Shown: positions 1-8,944, numbered from the stretch's first letter. The stretch is DNA of 64,000 nucleotides from Zunongwangia sp. ESRF-bin46 (GCA_002631855.1 NTLF01000004.1:1-64000); one strand, 5' to 3'. The notes: generated by a model from the sequence alone, not told the origin. Numbers and translations: made by a program.

Positions 1-558
1 TTATGTTGTATTACACCCGTTTTGGCTTTAATCGCGGGAACAAGTGGAATTGCCTCAACATTTTCTTGGCTTGAGCCTTTTAGACCTTATCTAATCGGGC
101 TAACAATTTTAGTGCTCGGCTTTGCTTGGTATCAAAAACTAAAACCTCAAAAAGAAATCGATTGTGAATGCGATACGGACGACCTGCCTGCCGGTAAGGA
201 AGGAAAATCAAAATTTATACAGTCAAAAACCTTTTTGGGAATAGTAACAGCATTTGCAATTATAATGCTGGCATTTCCATATTATTCATTCATTTTTTAT
301 CCGGATAATAAAAAAGAAGTGGTCATTGTAAACCAATCAAATATTCAAACTGTAAACTTTAATGTTCAAGGAATGACTTGTGCTGGCTGTGAAGAAAGCA
401 TAAAACACGCTGTAAATGAATTGGACGGTATTATAAATGTAACCCCTTCGTATGAAAAGGGAAATGCCATCGTAGAGTTTGATAAGTCTAAAACCTCTAA
501 AGTGGCTATTGAAAAGGCAATTAATTCAACAGGATACAAAGTTATAAAAGATAAATAA
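1..558 (+). CDS. merTP: MerT-MerP fusion, mercuric ion transporter (5' end outside window)
   Basis: The frame is open from base 1, so the TTG at 22 used by the ORF track is not the real start; the gene begins upstream of the window. The first visible residues include a Cys-Cys pair (LCCITP), the membrane mercury-binding motif of MerT, followed by hydrophobic segments around track residues 23-37 and 71-92. The C-terminal 70 residues form a heavy-metal-associated (HMA, MerP-like) domain with GMTCAGC at 117-123. The family carries Hg(II) across the inner membrane to MerA. The gene is followed 17 bases later by a MerP-like gene and then merA, so an operon is likely. A second copy with the same layout lies at 3390-4004. 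The function rests on family resemblance and context. Confidence 0.9.
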   Translation, partial: LCCITPVLALIAGTSGIASTFSWLEPFRPYLIGLTILVLGFAWYQKLKPQKEIDCECDTDDLPAGKEGKSKFIQSKTFLGIVTAFAIIMLAFPYYSFIFYPDNKKEVVIVNQSNIQTVNFNVQGMTCAGCEESIKHAVNELDGIINVTPSYEKGNAIVEFDKSKTSKVAIEKAINSTGYKVIKDK

Positions 559-575
559 ACGCAAAATTACCCATT

Positions 576-911
576 ATGAAAAAACTATCAATAGTGCCTA
601 TTTTGGCTTTAATGCTGTTTTCTTTTCAGGCCAAATCACAAAGTAAGGAGGTTACAAATCAAGTTGTGGAAGTAGCTTCAAAGAAACATAATGCAATCAC
701 GGTGAAATTTAAAATTACAGGCATTACTTGTGCTGGATGTTCCAATGCTATTTATAATGCATTAAAGGAAGTAGATGGTGTTTTGGAACATTCGGTTGAA
801 TACCCTGGAGATATTGCTGTTATTGAGTTTGATGGTTCAAAAACAAGTATCAAAGCCCTAAAACTTATCATAGAAAAGAAAGGGTTTAAGGCCGAAGTAA
901 TTAAAGGGTAG
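576..911 (+). CDS. Periplasmic HMA-domain protein (MerP-like)
   Basis: This 111-residue protein has an N-terminal signal peptide (about residues 1-21, basic start then a hydrophobic run ending near QAKSQ) and one HMA domain from about residue 41 with a CAGC metal-binding motif at 52-55. MerP binds Hg(II) in the periplasm through two such cysteines and passes it to MerT. It sits between the MerT-MerP fusion and merA on the same strand with short gaps, so it is very probably co-transcribed. Because the adjacent MerT already carries an HMA domain, this soluble copy may add binding capacity; that is inference. Copper binding cannot be excluded from sequence alone, but the position next to merA favours mercury. 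Confidence 0.85.
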   Translation: MKKLSIVPILALMLFSFQAKSQSKEVTNQVVEVASKKHNAITVKFKITGITCAGCSNAIYNALKEVDGVLEHSVEYPGDIAVIEFDGSKTSIKALKLIIEKKGFKAEVIKG

Positions 912-946
912 GTCTAATTTTTAATAAGTAAACAGTACCGATTTCA

Positions 947-2653
947 ATGAAAAATACAGCTAAAATGAAAATCAAAATGCCTCAAAATAGAGAAATCATT
1001 ACATTGGAAATCGAGGGTATGACCTGTGAAGGTTGTGCAACACATATCGAAAAGGATATGAACGCAACTGAAGGAGTTTTAAGTTCCACAGTTAACCACG
1101 AAACCGGAAAAGGCGAATTTAATTTTGATGCTGATAAGATGAGTAAGGCAAATGTAATAGATGCTATAAACAGCGTTGGTGATTATTCGGTTGTAAATAA
1201 TGTCGACGAGGAAGAGGTTTCCGCTGTAAATTCCAAAGGCCAAAATCAATTCGATTTAATAATTATTGGTGGTGGTTCAGCTGCATTTTCAGCAGCCATT
1301 AAAGCTGAAGGTTTAGGGCTCACAACACTTATGGTAAATGCAGGATTAGATTTTGGTGGCACTTGCGTAAATGTGGGTTGTGTACCGTCTAAAAACCTTA
1401 TTCGGGCTGCCGAAACGGTACGTCTCGCTACGCATTCCAATTTTAAGGGTATAAAACCTAAAGGAGCAGACATTGATTTTACACAAACCATAAAAGATAA
1501 AAAAGCATTGGTTGCTTCACTTCAGCAACAAAAATATATGGATGTGGTAAGTGATTTTGAAAACCTGATAATGCGTACAGGTTGGGCTGAACTTGTTGAT
1601 AATAAAACAATCCTTGTGGATGGAAAAGACACCTACACAGCAACCAACATTCTAATGGCAACAGGAGCAACTACCAATATTCCAAATATTGAAGGACTGA
1701 ATGAGGTTGGTTATTTAACCAATGTGACCTTGTTCGATTTAGAGGAAAAACCTGAAAGTTTGACCATTATGGGAGCTGGTTATATTGGTTTGGAAATTGC
1801 GATGGCTTACAACAGATTGGGTGTAAAAGTATGTATCATTGAATTCACCGACAGGCCATTACGCAGTCAAACAAAAGATATTACAGATGTTTTGGTAGAA
1901 CAAATGAAAAGTGAAGGGATTGAAATCCTTCCAAACTTTAGAGCGTTTAAATTTGAAAAGAAAGGTAACGATACAATTATTCATTGTAATTGTCCTGATG
2001 GTTCCACAACTCAAATTGTTGAAAAAGGACATATTGTGGTGGCTACAGGGACGAAGCCTAACACCTCTAAATTAGGGCTTGAGAATATTGGCCTAAAGTT
2101 AACAGAAAGCGGCCATATTATTGTAAATGAAAAAATGGAAACCAATATTTCCAATATTTATGCAGCAGGAGATGTCACCATTACACCGGCATTTGTTTAT
2201 ACAGCAGCAACCGAAGGTAGTACAGCAGTGAACAATGCGTTTTCATCAACAAAAACAAGTATTGATTATTCATCATTACCTTGGGTAGTATTTACAGACC
2301 CTCAAATCGCAGGAGCAGGTATAGATGAAATTGAAGCAGAAAAAAAGGGAATTCCTTTTGAAGTCAGTAAACTTGATTTAATTTACGTTCCAAGAGCCTT
2401 GGCAGCTCAAGATACCAGAGGGTTCATAAAACTGATACGCAACACTGAAACCGATAAATTAATAGGTGCAAGAGTAGTTGCACCTGAAGGTGGTGAACTG
2501 ATACAACAATTGAGTATGGCTATTAAATTTGGAATCACTGTAAAAGATTTAGCAGAAAGCTTTTATCCATATTTAACTTTAGGAGAATCTGTTAAACTGG
2601 CAGCGATTACCTTTGGGAAAGATGTTTCCAAATTAAGTTGCTGCGCGAGTTAA
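947..2653 (+). CDS. merA: Mercuric reductase with N-terminal HMA domain
   Basis: A flavoprotein disulfide reductase of 568 residues that reduces Hg(II) to volatile Hg(0) with NADPH in the cytoplasm. Visible parts: an HMA domain at about 14-80 with GMTCEGC (Cys27, Cys30); a Rossmann FAD site (IIIGGGSAA, about 106-113); the redox-active disulfide in GTCVNVGCVPSK (Cys140, Cys145); an NAD(P)H-binding glycine motif (GAGYIGLEIA); and the C-terminal vicinal cysteine pair (Cys565, Cys566) that marks MerA and separates it from lipoamide dehydrogenase. Full length for the family. ATGs at residues 7 and 11 are alternative starts. It is followed 9 bases later by a CsoR-like regulator. Confidence 0.96.
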   Translation: MKNTAKMKIKMPQNREIITLEIEGMTCEGCATHIEKDMNATEGVLSSTVNHETGKGEFNFDADKMSKANVIDAINSVGDYSVVNNVDEEEVSAVNSKGQNQFDLIIIGGGSAAFSAAIKAEGLGLTTLMVNAGLDFGGTCVNVGCVPSKNLIRAAETVRLATHSNFKGIKPKGADIDFTQTIKDKKALVASLQQQKYMDVVSDFENLIMRTGWAELVDNKTILVDGKDTYTATNILMATGATTNIPNIEGLNEVGYLTNVTLFDLEEKPESLTIMGAGYIGLEIAMAYNRLGVKVCIIEFTDRPLRSQTKDITDVLVEQMKSEGIEILPNFRAFKFEKKGNDTIIHCNCPDGSTTQIVEKGHIVVATGTKPNTSKLGLENIGLKLTESGHIIVNEKMETNISNIYAAGDVTITPAFVYTAATEGSTAVNNAFSSTKTSIDYSSLPWVVFTDPQIAGAGIDEIEAEKKGIPFEVSKLDLIYVPRALAAQDTRGFIKLIRNTETDKLIGARVVAPEGGELIQQLSMAIKFGITVKDLAESFYPYLTLGESVKLAAITFGKDVSKLSCCAS

Positions 2654-2662
2654 GTTTGAGTT

Positions 2663-3049
2663 ATGAAAGGAGAACAGCATAAATTACCTACTGATTTAAT
2701 CTTGGATATTAAATCCAGATTAAAAACTTTGAGTGGTCAATTAAACGGCATTGTTAAAATGCTTGATGAAGGAAAGGACCCCGAGCAAATCAACATTCAG
2801 TTCAAATCTATTGATAAAGGCATTCAAAAAGCACATTACTTACTGCTGGATGAAGTCTATCGAAAAGCGCTTGCTATTGGAATTGTAAAGGCTGTGGACT
2901 CTTGCCCAGGCAATTGTGGCAATGAAGATAAAATTGAATATTTAAAAAGTGAATTCCCTAACTTGGAATTATCTGATTTGACCAATCGCTTAAAAGAAAT
3001 CCAAACCATTGAAACCAGATTAAAAGACTACAACGAAAAAAAAGGTTAA
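2663..3049 (+). CDS. Divergent CsoR/FrmR-family (DUF156) metal-responsive repressor
   Basis: 128 residues, all-helical, with a recognisable CsoR/RcnR/FrmR signature near residues 19-66 (RLKTLSGQLNGI, then LLLDE). Family members are tetrameric DNA-binding repressors released by metal or electrophile. By eye alignment with CsoR, the three canonical copper ligands (Cys, His, Cys) fall at Pro40, Val65 and about Ala69, so none is kept. Instead a CPGNC pair (Cys81, Cys85) lies after the core helices. This suggests a different sensing site, plausibly Hg(II) given the position directly after merA, but that is inference. No MerR gene is visible. The intergenic site just downstream contains an operator-like GGT-C5-ACC element. 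Confidence 0.75.
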   Translation: MKGEQHKLPTDLILDIKSRLKTLSGQLNGIVKMLDEGKDPEQINIQFKSIDKGIQKAHYLLLDEVYRKALAIGIVKAVDSCPGNCGNEDKIEYLKSEFPNLELSDLTNRLKEIQTIETRLKDYNEKKG

Positions 3050-3053
3050 AAAA

Positions 3054-3088
3054 TTTTGGTGACCCCCTACCTCACGTTCTCATCTTTG
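3054..3088 (+). promoter_or_regulatory. Promoter with CsoR/RcnR-type operator candidate
   Basis: Between the regulator and the thioredoxin-like gene lies TTTG (3055-3058), a 22-base spacer, and CATCTTTG (3081-3088), close to the Bacteroidetes -33/-7 promoter (TTTG, TAnnTTTG), though the spacer is slightly long. Inside the spacer is GGTGACCCCCTACC (3058-3071), a C5 tract flanked by an inverted GGT/ACC, resembling the G/C-tract operators of CsoR/RcnR family repressors. The position would allow the preceding gene product to block this promoter. The element is read directly; its function is inferred. Confidence 0.5.
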
Positions 3089-3117
3089 TTCCATTATTAA
3101 TTCAAACTTTAAATAAG

Positions 3118-3387
3118 ATGAAACGACAAATCGAGATTTTTACAGCAGGTTGCCCAGTATGCGAGCCTGTGGTGCAATTAGTAAATGAGACAGCAGGAAA
3201 GGACTGCGAAATCACACTTCATAATCTGTCCGAGCAATGCGAAAGTAAAATCTGTGTTTCAAAAATGAAGGAATATGGGGTTACAAGAGTTCCCGCCATT
3301 GCTGTGGACGGAAAACTACTGAATTGCTGCACCAAAATCGAAATCACAAAAGAGGATTTGGTAAACGCGGGAATAGGAAGTTGTTAG
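3118..3387 (+). CDS. Small thioredoxin-fold protein with CPVC motif
   Basis: 89 residues with a thioredoxin/glutaredoxin-like fold: an N-terminal beta strand then GCPVC (Cys12, Cys15) at the helix start, and a cis-proline loop (RVPAIAVDG) near residues 60-68. Extra cysteines (CESKIC, NCC and a C-terminal GSC) give an unusually Cys-rich chain of nine cysteines. It starts just after the operator-like promoter and ends two bases before the second MerT-MerP gene, so the two are likely one transcript. A role in moving or reducing thiol-bound metal is plausible from context; no exact function is known to me. It could also be a simple thiol-disulfide exchange protein. Confidence 0.8.
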   Translation: MKRQIEIFTAGCPVCEPVVQLVNETAGKDCEITLHNLSEQCESKICVSKMKEYGVTRVPAIAVDGKLLNCCTKIEITKEDLVNAGIGSC

Positions 3388-3389
3388 GT

Positions 3390-4004
3390 ATGGCAATTAC
3401 TAAATGGAACAAAAAAGCATCTATGGGGACTGCTGTATTTTCAGCAGTTTCCCTTAAACTATGCTGCTGGGGTCCTTTACTACTTACAAGTGTAGTTGGT
3501 ATTAGTGGGAGTTCTGTCTATTTTTCTTGGCTTATTGCATTGAAACCTTATCTATTGGCCATAGCATTTTTGTCATTGGGATTGGCTTTTTATCAAGTTT
3601 ATAAAAAAAAGAGAGTGGACGATTGTGACAACTGTGAAACTGATAAACCATCATTTTTTAAGTCGAAATTCTACTTGTGGTTGGTTACAGCGTTTGTTGT
3701 TGTAATGACATTGGTTTCTTATTATCCGCAAATATTTCACCCAATGGCCACAAAAGGAATTGTTGCAACAAACAATACACATATTCAAACTGTAAAGTTG
3801 AATATTGAAGGGATGGTATGCTCTGGTTGTGAAGAAAATATCAACCATTCTGTAAATAAAATTGACGGGGTTACAAATGTATCTACGTCTTTTGAAGAAG
3901 GGATTTCAATTATTGAATTTGATACCACTAAAACGAATGTCGATGAGATAAAAAAGGCCATTGAGTCAAAAGGGTATTTGATTACAAATACTAAAGACCG
4001 ATAG
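3390..4004 (+). CDS. merTP: MerT-MerP fusion, second copy
   Basis: 204 residues from the ATG at 3390; the track's 3324 start would overlap most of the end of the upstream gene and add a hydrophilic stretch lacking family character, so I reject it. The N-terminal part has a Cys-Cys pair in a hydrophobic helix (KLCCWGP, Cys24-Cys25) and two further membrane segments, as in MerT; the C-terminal 70 residues are an HMA domain with GMVCSGC. It is clearly paralogous to the first gene of the window (shared layout, PYL-LGLAFYQ-like helix, similar HMA). It follows the thioredoxin-like gene by two bases. Uptake of Hg(II) toward MerA is the family role. Confidence 0.88.
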   Translation: MAITKWNKKASMGTAVFSAVSLKLCCWGPLLLTSVVGISGSSVYFSWLIALKPYLLAIAFLSLGLAFYQVYKKKRVDDCDNCETDKPSFFKSKFYLWLVTAFVVVMTLVSYYPQIFHPMATKGIVATNNTHIQTVKLNIEGMVCSGCEENINHSVNKIDGVTNVSTSFEEGISIIEFDTTKTNVDEIKKAIESKGYLITNTKDR

Positions 4005-4169
4005 ACACGTTCCCATTGTGATGATAAGAGACATAAATCGTAAATGACCTATTCCAATTGGTTAGTAATAATTTGTGAAGAGCAAATTCTACAAATCATT
4101 CAGCATATTACGTAACATATTAAAGTCTTTAAATCCTGAAATTTGTAACATACAATTAAGAATGGGTTT

Positions 4170-6428
4170 ATGGAGACAATCAACATATTTGAAACCAAAG
4201 AAAAGAATACTAAAAAAGGAATAAAGGAATCATTCCCTGTTACGGGAATGACTTGTGCATCTTGTGCAGCGAGTGTTGAATCTGTATTAAAACACACAGA
4301 AGGTGTGTTTGATGCAAACGTCAATTTCGCGAACAGTTCTGTTTTGGTAGAGTATGATGAGGGGTTAAACCCTAATCAACTTCAAAACGCGCTTCGTGAG
4401 GTCGGTTACGACATTATAATTGATGCAGAAGACCCTTCGGAAATACAACAAGAACTTCAGCAAAAGCATTATCAGGATATAAAAAGACGTACCATCTGGT
4501 CGGCAATACTTACGCTGCCCATTTTTGTGCTGGGAATGTTCTATATGCAATGGGAACCGGGCAAATGGATTTCTTTGGTATTGGCCTTTCCCATTCTTTT
4601 TTGGTTCGGGCGTAGCTTTTTCATCAATGCCTTCAAGCAGGCCAAATACGGAAAAGCAAATATGGATACTTTGGTCGCGTTGAGTACCGGAATCGCTTTC
4701 CTCTTTAGTGTGTTCAACACCTTTTTTCCTGAATTTTGGTTAAGTCGTGGCATCGAGCCTCACGTATATTACGAAGCGGCTACGGTGATTATCACCTTTA
4801 TTTCCTTGGGGAAACTATTGGAAGAAAAGGCTAAATCAAATACCTCTTCAGCCATAAAAAAACTGATGGGTCTTCAGCCTAAAACCCTTAAAATTATTGA
4901 GAACGGGGAAGAAAAGGAAATTCCTATTGCATCCGTACAAGTGGGTCAGACCATTTTGGTGCGTCCCGGAGAAAAGATTCCTGTAGATGGCGAAGTTTCC
5001 AAGGGAAGTTCGTATGTAGACGAAAGTATGATTACGGGAGAACCCGTTCCAGTTCAAAAATCCCAAGGGGAAAAGGTGTTCGCTGGCACCGTTAATCAAA
5101 AAGGAAGTTTTCAATTTACCGCTGAAAAAGTAGGTGGAGAAACCCTGCTTTCCCAAATCATAAAAATGGTTCAGCAAGCGCAAGGGAGTAAGGCACCCGT
5201 TCAAAAACTGGTCGATAAGATTGCCGGTATTTTCGTTCCTGTGGTATTGGGTATTTCCATTATAACTTTCATAGTCTGGATGTCAATAGGAGGCGATAAT
5301 GCCTTTTCACAAGCCCTATTGACCTCTGTAGCCGTGTTGGTTATCGCTTGTCCGTGTGCCTTGGGCTTGGCAACACCTACCGCCATAATGGTAGGTATCG
5401 GCAAGGGAGCCGAAAATAATATTCTGATAAAGGATGCCGAAAGTTTAGAACTCGGCCATAAAGTGAATTCAGTAATCCTTGATAAAACAGGTACGATTAC
5501 AGAAGGAAAACCACTGGTAACCGATATACTCTGGAAGGATAAACTTCAAAATCAAAAGGAATACAAGGAAATTCTTTTGGCTATCGAAGCACAATCAGAA
5601 CATCCTTTGGCAGAAGCGGTCGTCAATCATTTGAAAGAAGAAAATATTGAACAAGCAGAAATTACTTCTTTCGAAAGCATTACAGGAAAAGGTGTAAAGG
5701 CGCAATCAGAGAAAGGTTCAAAATATTATGTAGGCAACCATAAACTAATGGTCGAAAAAGATATTCAAATAGACGCTTCTTTAATGCAAACAGCGGAAAG
5801 TCTCGAAGAAATGGCAAAAACGGTCATATTCTTTGCTAACGAACATCAAGTGCTTGCGATACTGGCCATTTCAGACAAGATTAAAGAAACTTCAAAAAAA
5901 GCCATAGCTACGCTTCAAGAAAGAGGCATCGAAGTTTTTATGCTCACGGGAGATAACAATAAAACGGCTTCTGCCGTGGCACATCAGGTAGGAATAACAA
6001 ATTATCAAGGCGAAGTAATGCCTTCGGACAAAGCGGCTTTTGTCGAAAATTTACAGACGGATGGGAAGATAGTAGCAATGGTTGGCGATGGTATCAACGA
6101 TTCGCACGCATTGGCGCAAGCCAATGTAAGTATTGCAATGGGTAAAGGTTCGGATATAGCAATGGATGTAGCAAAAATGACCTTGATAACATCAGATTTA
6201 CAATCCATCCCCAAAGCATTGGAACTATCAAAAAGAACCGTGTTGGGCATACGCCAGAATTTGTTCTGGGCGTTCATTTACAACATCATTGGCATTCCAA
6301 TTGCAGCAGGAGTTTTGTATCCCGTAAACGGTTTTTTATTGGATCCGATGATAGCAGGTGCTGCAATGGCATTCAGTAGTGTGTCTGTAGTTGCAAATAG
6401 CTTAAGACTTAAACGAGTAAAACTTTAA
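4170..6428 (+). CDS. copA: Copper-translocating P1B-type ATPase
   Basis: 752 residues, a full-length heavy-metal P-type ATPase exporting Cu(I)/Ag(I) to the periplasm. One N-terminal HMA domain (GMTCASC, Cys29 and Cys32), eight predicted membrane helices, the actuator TGE motif (ITGEPVPV), transmembrane CPC at 394-396, the phosphorylated Asp438 in DKTGT, the nucleotide-binding SEHPLAEA (His478), and the hinge GDGINDS. The late helices show YN (AFIYNIIG) and MAFSS, which with CPC define the P1B-1 copper class rather than Zn/Cd/Hg pumps. A 165-base gap separates it from merTP; I found no clear promoter in that gap. copZ follows after 20 bases. Confidence 0.95.
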   Translation: METINIFETKEKNTKKGIKESFPVTGMTCASCAASVESVLKHTEGVFDANVNFANSSVLVEYDEGLNPNQLQNALREVGYDIIIDAEDPSEIQQELQQKHYQDIKRRTIWSAILTLPIFVLGMFYMQWEPGKWISLVLAFPILFWFGRSFFINAFKQAKYGKANMDTLVALSTGIAFLFSVFNTFFPEFWLSRGIEPHVYYEAATVIITFISLGKLLEEKAKSNTSSAIKKLMGLQPKTLKIIENGEEKEIPIASVQVGQTILVRPGEKIPVDGEVSKGSSYVDESMITGEPVPVQKSQGEKVFAGTVNQKGSFQFTAEKVGGETLLSQIIKMVQQAQGSKAPVQKLVDKIAGIFVPVVLGISIITFIVWMSIGGDNAFSQALLTSVAVLVIACPCALGLATPTAIMVGIGKGAENNILIKDAESLELGHKVNSVILDKTGTITEGKPLVTDILWKDKLQNQKEYKEILLAIEAQSEHPLAEAVVNHLKEENIEQAEITSFESITGKGVKAQSEKGSKYYVGNHKLMVEKDIQIDASLMQTAESLEEMAKTVIFFANEHQVLAILAISDKIKETSKKAIATLQERGIEVFMLTGDNNKTASAVAHQVGITNYQGEVMPSDKAAFVENLQTDGKIVAMVGDGINDSHALAQANVSIAMGKGSDIAMDVAKMTLITSDLQSIPKALELSKRTVLGIRQNLFWAFIYNIIGIPIAAGVLYPVNGFLLDPMIAGAAMAFSSVSVVANSLRLKRVKL

Positions 6429-6448
6429 TAATAAATAAATTCAATACT

Positions 6449-6661
6449 ATGAAAACTTTAAAATTTAAAACAAATATCAATTGTGGTGGGTGCGTATCAA
6501 AAGTCACCCCTTTTTTAAACAAACAAGAAGGTGTAGAAAGTTGGGAAGTAGATACCGCCAATCCTAATAAAATCCTAACTATCGAAAGCGATGGTGCAAC
6601 CGAAGAAGATGTAAAGGCGACTTTGCAAAAAGTGGGATTTAAGGCCGAACCTGTAGATTAA
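6449..6661 (+). CDS. copZ: CopZ-like copper chaperone (HMA domain)
   Basis: A 70-residue single HMA domain with a NCGGC metal motif (Cys12, Cys15) and no signal peptide, as expected of a cytoplasmic metallochaperone delivering Cu(I) to a P1B ATPase. It lies 20 bases after copA on the same strand, which supports the pairing. The motif differs from the common MxCxxC by having Asn-Cys-Gly-Gly-Cys. It is the last of six HMA domains encoded in the first 6.7 kb. Identity as CopZ rather than another small HMA protein rests on size and context. Confidence 0.85.
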   Translation: MKTLKFKTNINCGGCVSKVTPFLNKQEGVESWEVDTANPNKILTIESDGATEEDVKATLQKVGFKAEPVD

Positions 6662-6673
6662 TACGTTTTTAAT

Positions 6674-7459
6674 ATGGCTTATATTTTTATTTCGGTTGTG
6701 ATTGTTCTTTTTGCTGTTCATTTTTATAGAAAAGCAAAACGTAATAGTGTAAAGCCATTTCCAGAACATTGGCATAAATTATTGACGGATAATGTGCTGT
6801 TTTATAGAAATCTATCAAAAGACGCACAGCTAATTTTTCAGCAAAAAATGATGCTATTTTTAAGTGAGGTCTATATCGATGCTGTGCAGTTTGAACTGGA
6901 AGAGTTGGATAAGGTTTTAATTGCAGCAAGTGCCGTCATTCCAGTTTTTGGCTTCAAGGAATGGCACTACACAAATTTAAGTGGTATCCTTTTATATCCT
7001 GATAATTTTAATGAGGATATGCAATTCAGCAGTAAGGATAACTCACGGAATATTGGTGGAATAGTTGGAAATGGAAGGTTCGAGAAACAGATGATACTTT
7101 CCAAAAAAGCATTGTACCACGGCTTTAAAAACACAACTGATAAAAGTAATACTGGCATACACGAATTTGTACATCTTATAGATAAGTTGGATGATAGAAC
7201 AGACGGTGTGCCAGAACGGCTAATGGAACATCAATATGCAATACCTTGGTTAAATTTAATCCATAAAGAAATGGAAGCGATAAATGATAACCACTCTGAT
7301 ATCAGAAAATATGGTGGCACCAATCAAGCTGAATTCTTTGCCGTTGCTTCAGAGTATTTTTTTGAACGTCCGGACTTGCTTAAAAAGAAACATCCCGAAT
7401 TATACAAGATGTTGGTTAAATGTTTTAATCAGAAACTTATAGGTTCAATTGAAGTATAG
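6674..7459 (+). CDS. mtfA: MtfA-like zinc peptidase (M90) with N-terminal membrane anchor
   Basis: 261 residues. A single hydrophobic segment at residues 2-16 anchors the protein, followed by a peptidase M90 domain with HEFVH at 163-167 and the family continuation LIDKLD, where the two His and Glu form the zinc site. A later Glu-rich segment (EFFAVASEYFFE) supplies the usual third ligand region. E. coli MtfA inactivates the glucose regulator Mlc; that partner need not exist here. It starts 12 bases after copZ, so it probably belongs to the copper cargo transcript. Why a peptidase travels with metal genes is unknown. Confidence 0.85.
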   Translation: MAYIFISVVIVLFAVHFYRKAKRNSVKPFPEHWHKLLTDNVLFYRNLSKDAQLIFQQKMMLFLSEVYIDAVQFELEELDKVLIAASAVIPVFGFKEWHYTNLSGILLYPDNFNEDMQFSSKDNSRNIGGIVGNGRFEKQMILSKKALYHGFKNTTDKSNTGIHEFVHLIDKLDDRTDGVPERLMEHQYAIPWLNLIHKEMEAINDNHSDIRKYGGTNQAEFFAVASEYFFERPDLLKKKHPELYKMLVKCFNQKLIGSIEV

Positions 7460-7494
7460 TACACCTTAAGAGGTACAGTTTGCTGTAGGACAAT

Positions 7495-8709
7495 TCAAAA
7501 GTTAACAACGCTATCTAAAGCATCATCTGCTTCTTTATGGATAAAATTTGCCTGATAATTCAGTGTAGTTTTCAAGTCACTATGCCTATATAGTTTTTGT
7601 AACATTAAAGGATGAATAGAATCACTGGCAATATTGCCAAAAGTATGTCTGGCAATGTGCATTGTAATCTTCTTGTCAATTTTTGCTTTTTTGGCAATGG
7701 ATTTTAAGTTATCGTTAAATTTTTTGGTTGCCGTTTTTCTTTTATTATAAATGTCTTTTGCATCATCCAGATTGGCCTTTTTCAATTCAGGAAAAACAAA
7801 ATCGGTAGCGTGTTTTTTATCATCTCTGTAGAAATCTAAAATACTTAGAACCTTATCTGGAATTTTTAAGGACAGTAGTTTTGAGTTTTTATTCATTCTA
7901 TAATGAAGCCTATTGTCGTATATGTCTGACCACTTTGTCCAGAGTACATCAGTAACCCGCATTCCTGCAAAATTGAAGCTAAATAGCCAAACATTTCTTG
8001 TATGAATTTCATTGTAGGTTAGATTATCTAAAGCTTCAATAGCTCTTACCTCAATAATATTCAACCCTATTTTTGTAGTCTCAGGAAACTTGATTTTAAT
8101 TTTGTCACCACCGAAAGGATATAGTTCCCTACTGACTATTTTTAGCTTTATAGCTCTGTTGAATAATAAGCGGATTAGGACAAGTATATTCATTATTGAA
8201 GTCTCAGCTAGGCTGTGCTTAACCTTGAGGTATATCATCAATTTTTTAAGAAATCGTTCATCAATTTCTTGAAATGAAAGCTGTTTAGATTTGTGATATT
8301 TTACAATATAACTAATCAATGCGCTGTCCGTAGATAGACGGTTTAACTTTTCTGCAACTTCCAGTTCGTCCAGATGTTCTTGTGCCAGTTCAAAGAAAGT
8401 TGAGGAATTCCCTGAGGCATAAATTTCTTTTTTAATCTGGTTTGCTGAAGCATCTTTATATTCGGACTGTAAATCGATAAGTGCTTTATTGGCATCAGAA
8501 AGTTGTTGTGATAATAACTTGTTTAGGCTATCGGCATTTGAATTTGATTTTTTTACCCGAAGGTTTTTCTCGTCCCATTCCTCAATATCAATATAATGAC
8601 CTACATATTGATAGGTGGAACGACGGTTTTTTGTAATTCGAATAGCCAACGGATATTGCCCCTTGGTGTTCGGTTTTTTGCGTAGAACTATTTTTGCATT
8701 TGATGACAT
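7495..8709 (-). CDS. Tyrosine recombinase / integrase of an integrative element
   Basis: 404 residues with the architecture of Bacteroidetes conjugative/integrative element integrases: an N-terminal arm-binding domain (about 1-95), a SAM-like core-binding domain (about 100-195) and a C-terminal catalytic domain. Catalytic residues visible are Arg251 (FAGMR), His351 and Arg354 (HIAR), His376 (YRH) and the nucleophile Tyr385 (LNYQ). It points away from the tRNA-Leu fragment at 8945-9002 and is the last gene before it, the usual layout of an int gene at an element end. It marks the mer/cop region as mobile cargo. The intact frame suggests it may still work. Confidence 0.95.
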   Translation of the reverse strand: MSSNAKIVLRKKPNTKGQYPLAIRITKNRRSTYQYVGHYIDIEEWDEKNLRVKKSNSNADSLNKLLSQQLSDANKALIDLQSEYKDASANQIKKEIYASGNSSTFFELAQEHLDELEVAEKLNRLSTDSALISYIVKYHKSKQLSFQEIDERFLKKLMIYLKVKHSLAETSIMNILVLIRLLFNRAIKLKIVSRELYPFGGDKIKIKFPETTKIGLNIIEVRAIEALDNLTYNEIHTRNVWLFSFNFAGMRVTDVLWTKWSDIYDNRLHYRMNKNSKLLSLKIPDKVLSILDFYRDDKKHATDFVFPELKKANLDDAKDIYNKRKTATKKFNDNLKSIAKKAKIDKKITMHIARHTFGNIASDSIHPLMLQKLYRHSDLKTTLNYQANFIHKEADDALDSVVNF

Positions 8710-8742
8710 AATTGACCTGTTTTGAGTACGAAAGTCAAATCA

Positions 8743-8847
8743 GGTACAACATAGGTACAACATTGTGTTTTTTGCTCAATTTTTGTTGTACACTTTCTAT
8801 AAAGATACGTCTTTATTAGAACTTTTGGGTACAACATAGGTACAACA
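8743..8847. repeat. GTACAAC direct repeats, probable integrase arm sites
   Basis: A 20-base sequence, GGTACAACATAGGTACAACA, occurs exactly twice (8743-8762 and 8828-8847); each copy holds two GGTACAAC units 11 bases apart, one helical turn. A fifth unit lies between them in inverted orientation (TGTTGTAC, 8784-8791). The block lies between the int start codon and the attachment site, which is where arm-type sites for the integrase N-terminal domain are expected. They could also serve as int operator sites. The repeats are read directly; the binding role is inferred. Confidence 0.7.
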
Positions 8848-8901
8848 AATGCTGAAATCAACTGATATTAAATGACTTTAAAGAAAATGAAAAAATGACT
8901 A

Positions 8902-8930
8902 ACTCATTGAAAATGAGTATTTTTGTGTTT
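8902..8930 (+). terminator. Hairpin followed by a T-rich stretch
   Basis: ACTCATT / AATGAGT form a 7-bp stem with a three-base loop (8902-8918), followed by ATTTTTGTGTTT. It looks like a weak terminator that would stop plus-strand transcription before the attachment site, or a protein-binding inverted repeat. No plus-strand gene ends nearby, so the role is uncertain. Confidence 0.35.
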
Positions 8931-8944
8931 CTTTGGTGCAATAT

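Noticed and set aside
1246-1670. Antisense ORFs inside merA
   Set aside because: No family resemblance; they mirror the merA reading frame.
3324-3389. Upstream start for the second MerT-MerP gene
   Set aside because: It would lie inside the thioredoxin-like gene and gives a hydrophilic extension unlike MerT; ATG 3390 is better.
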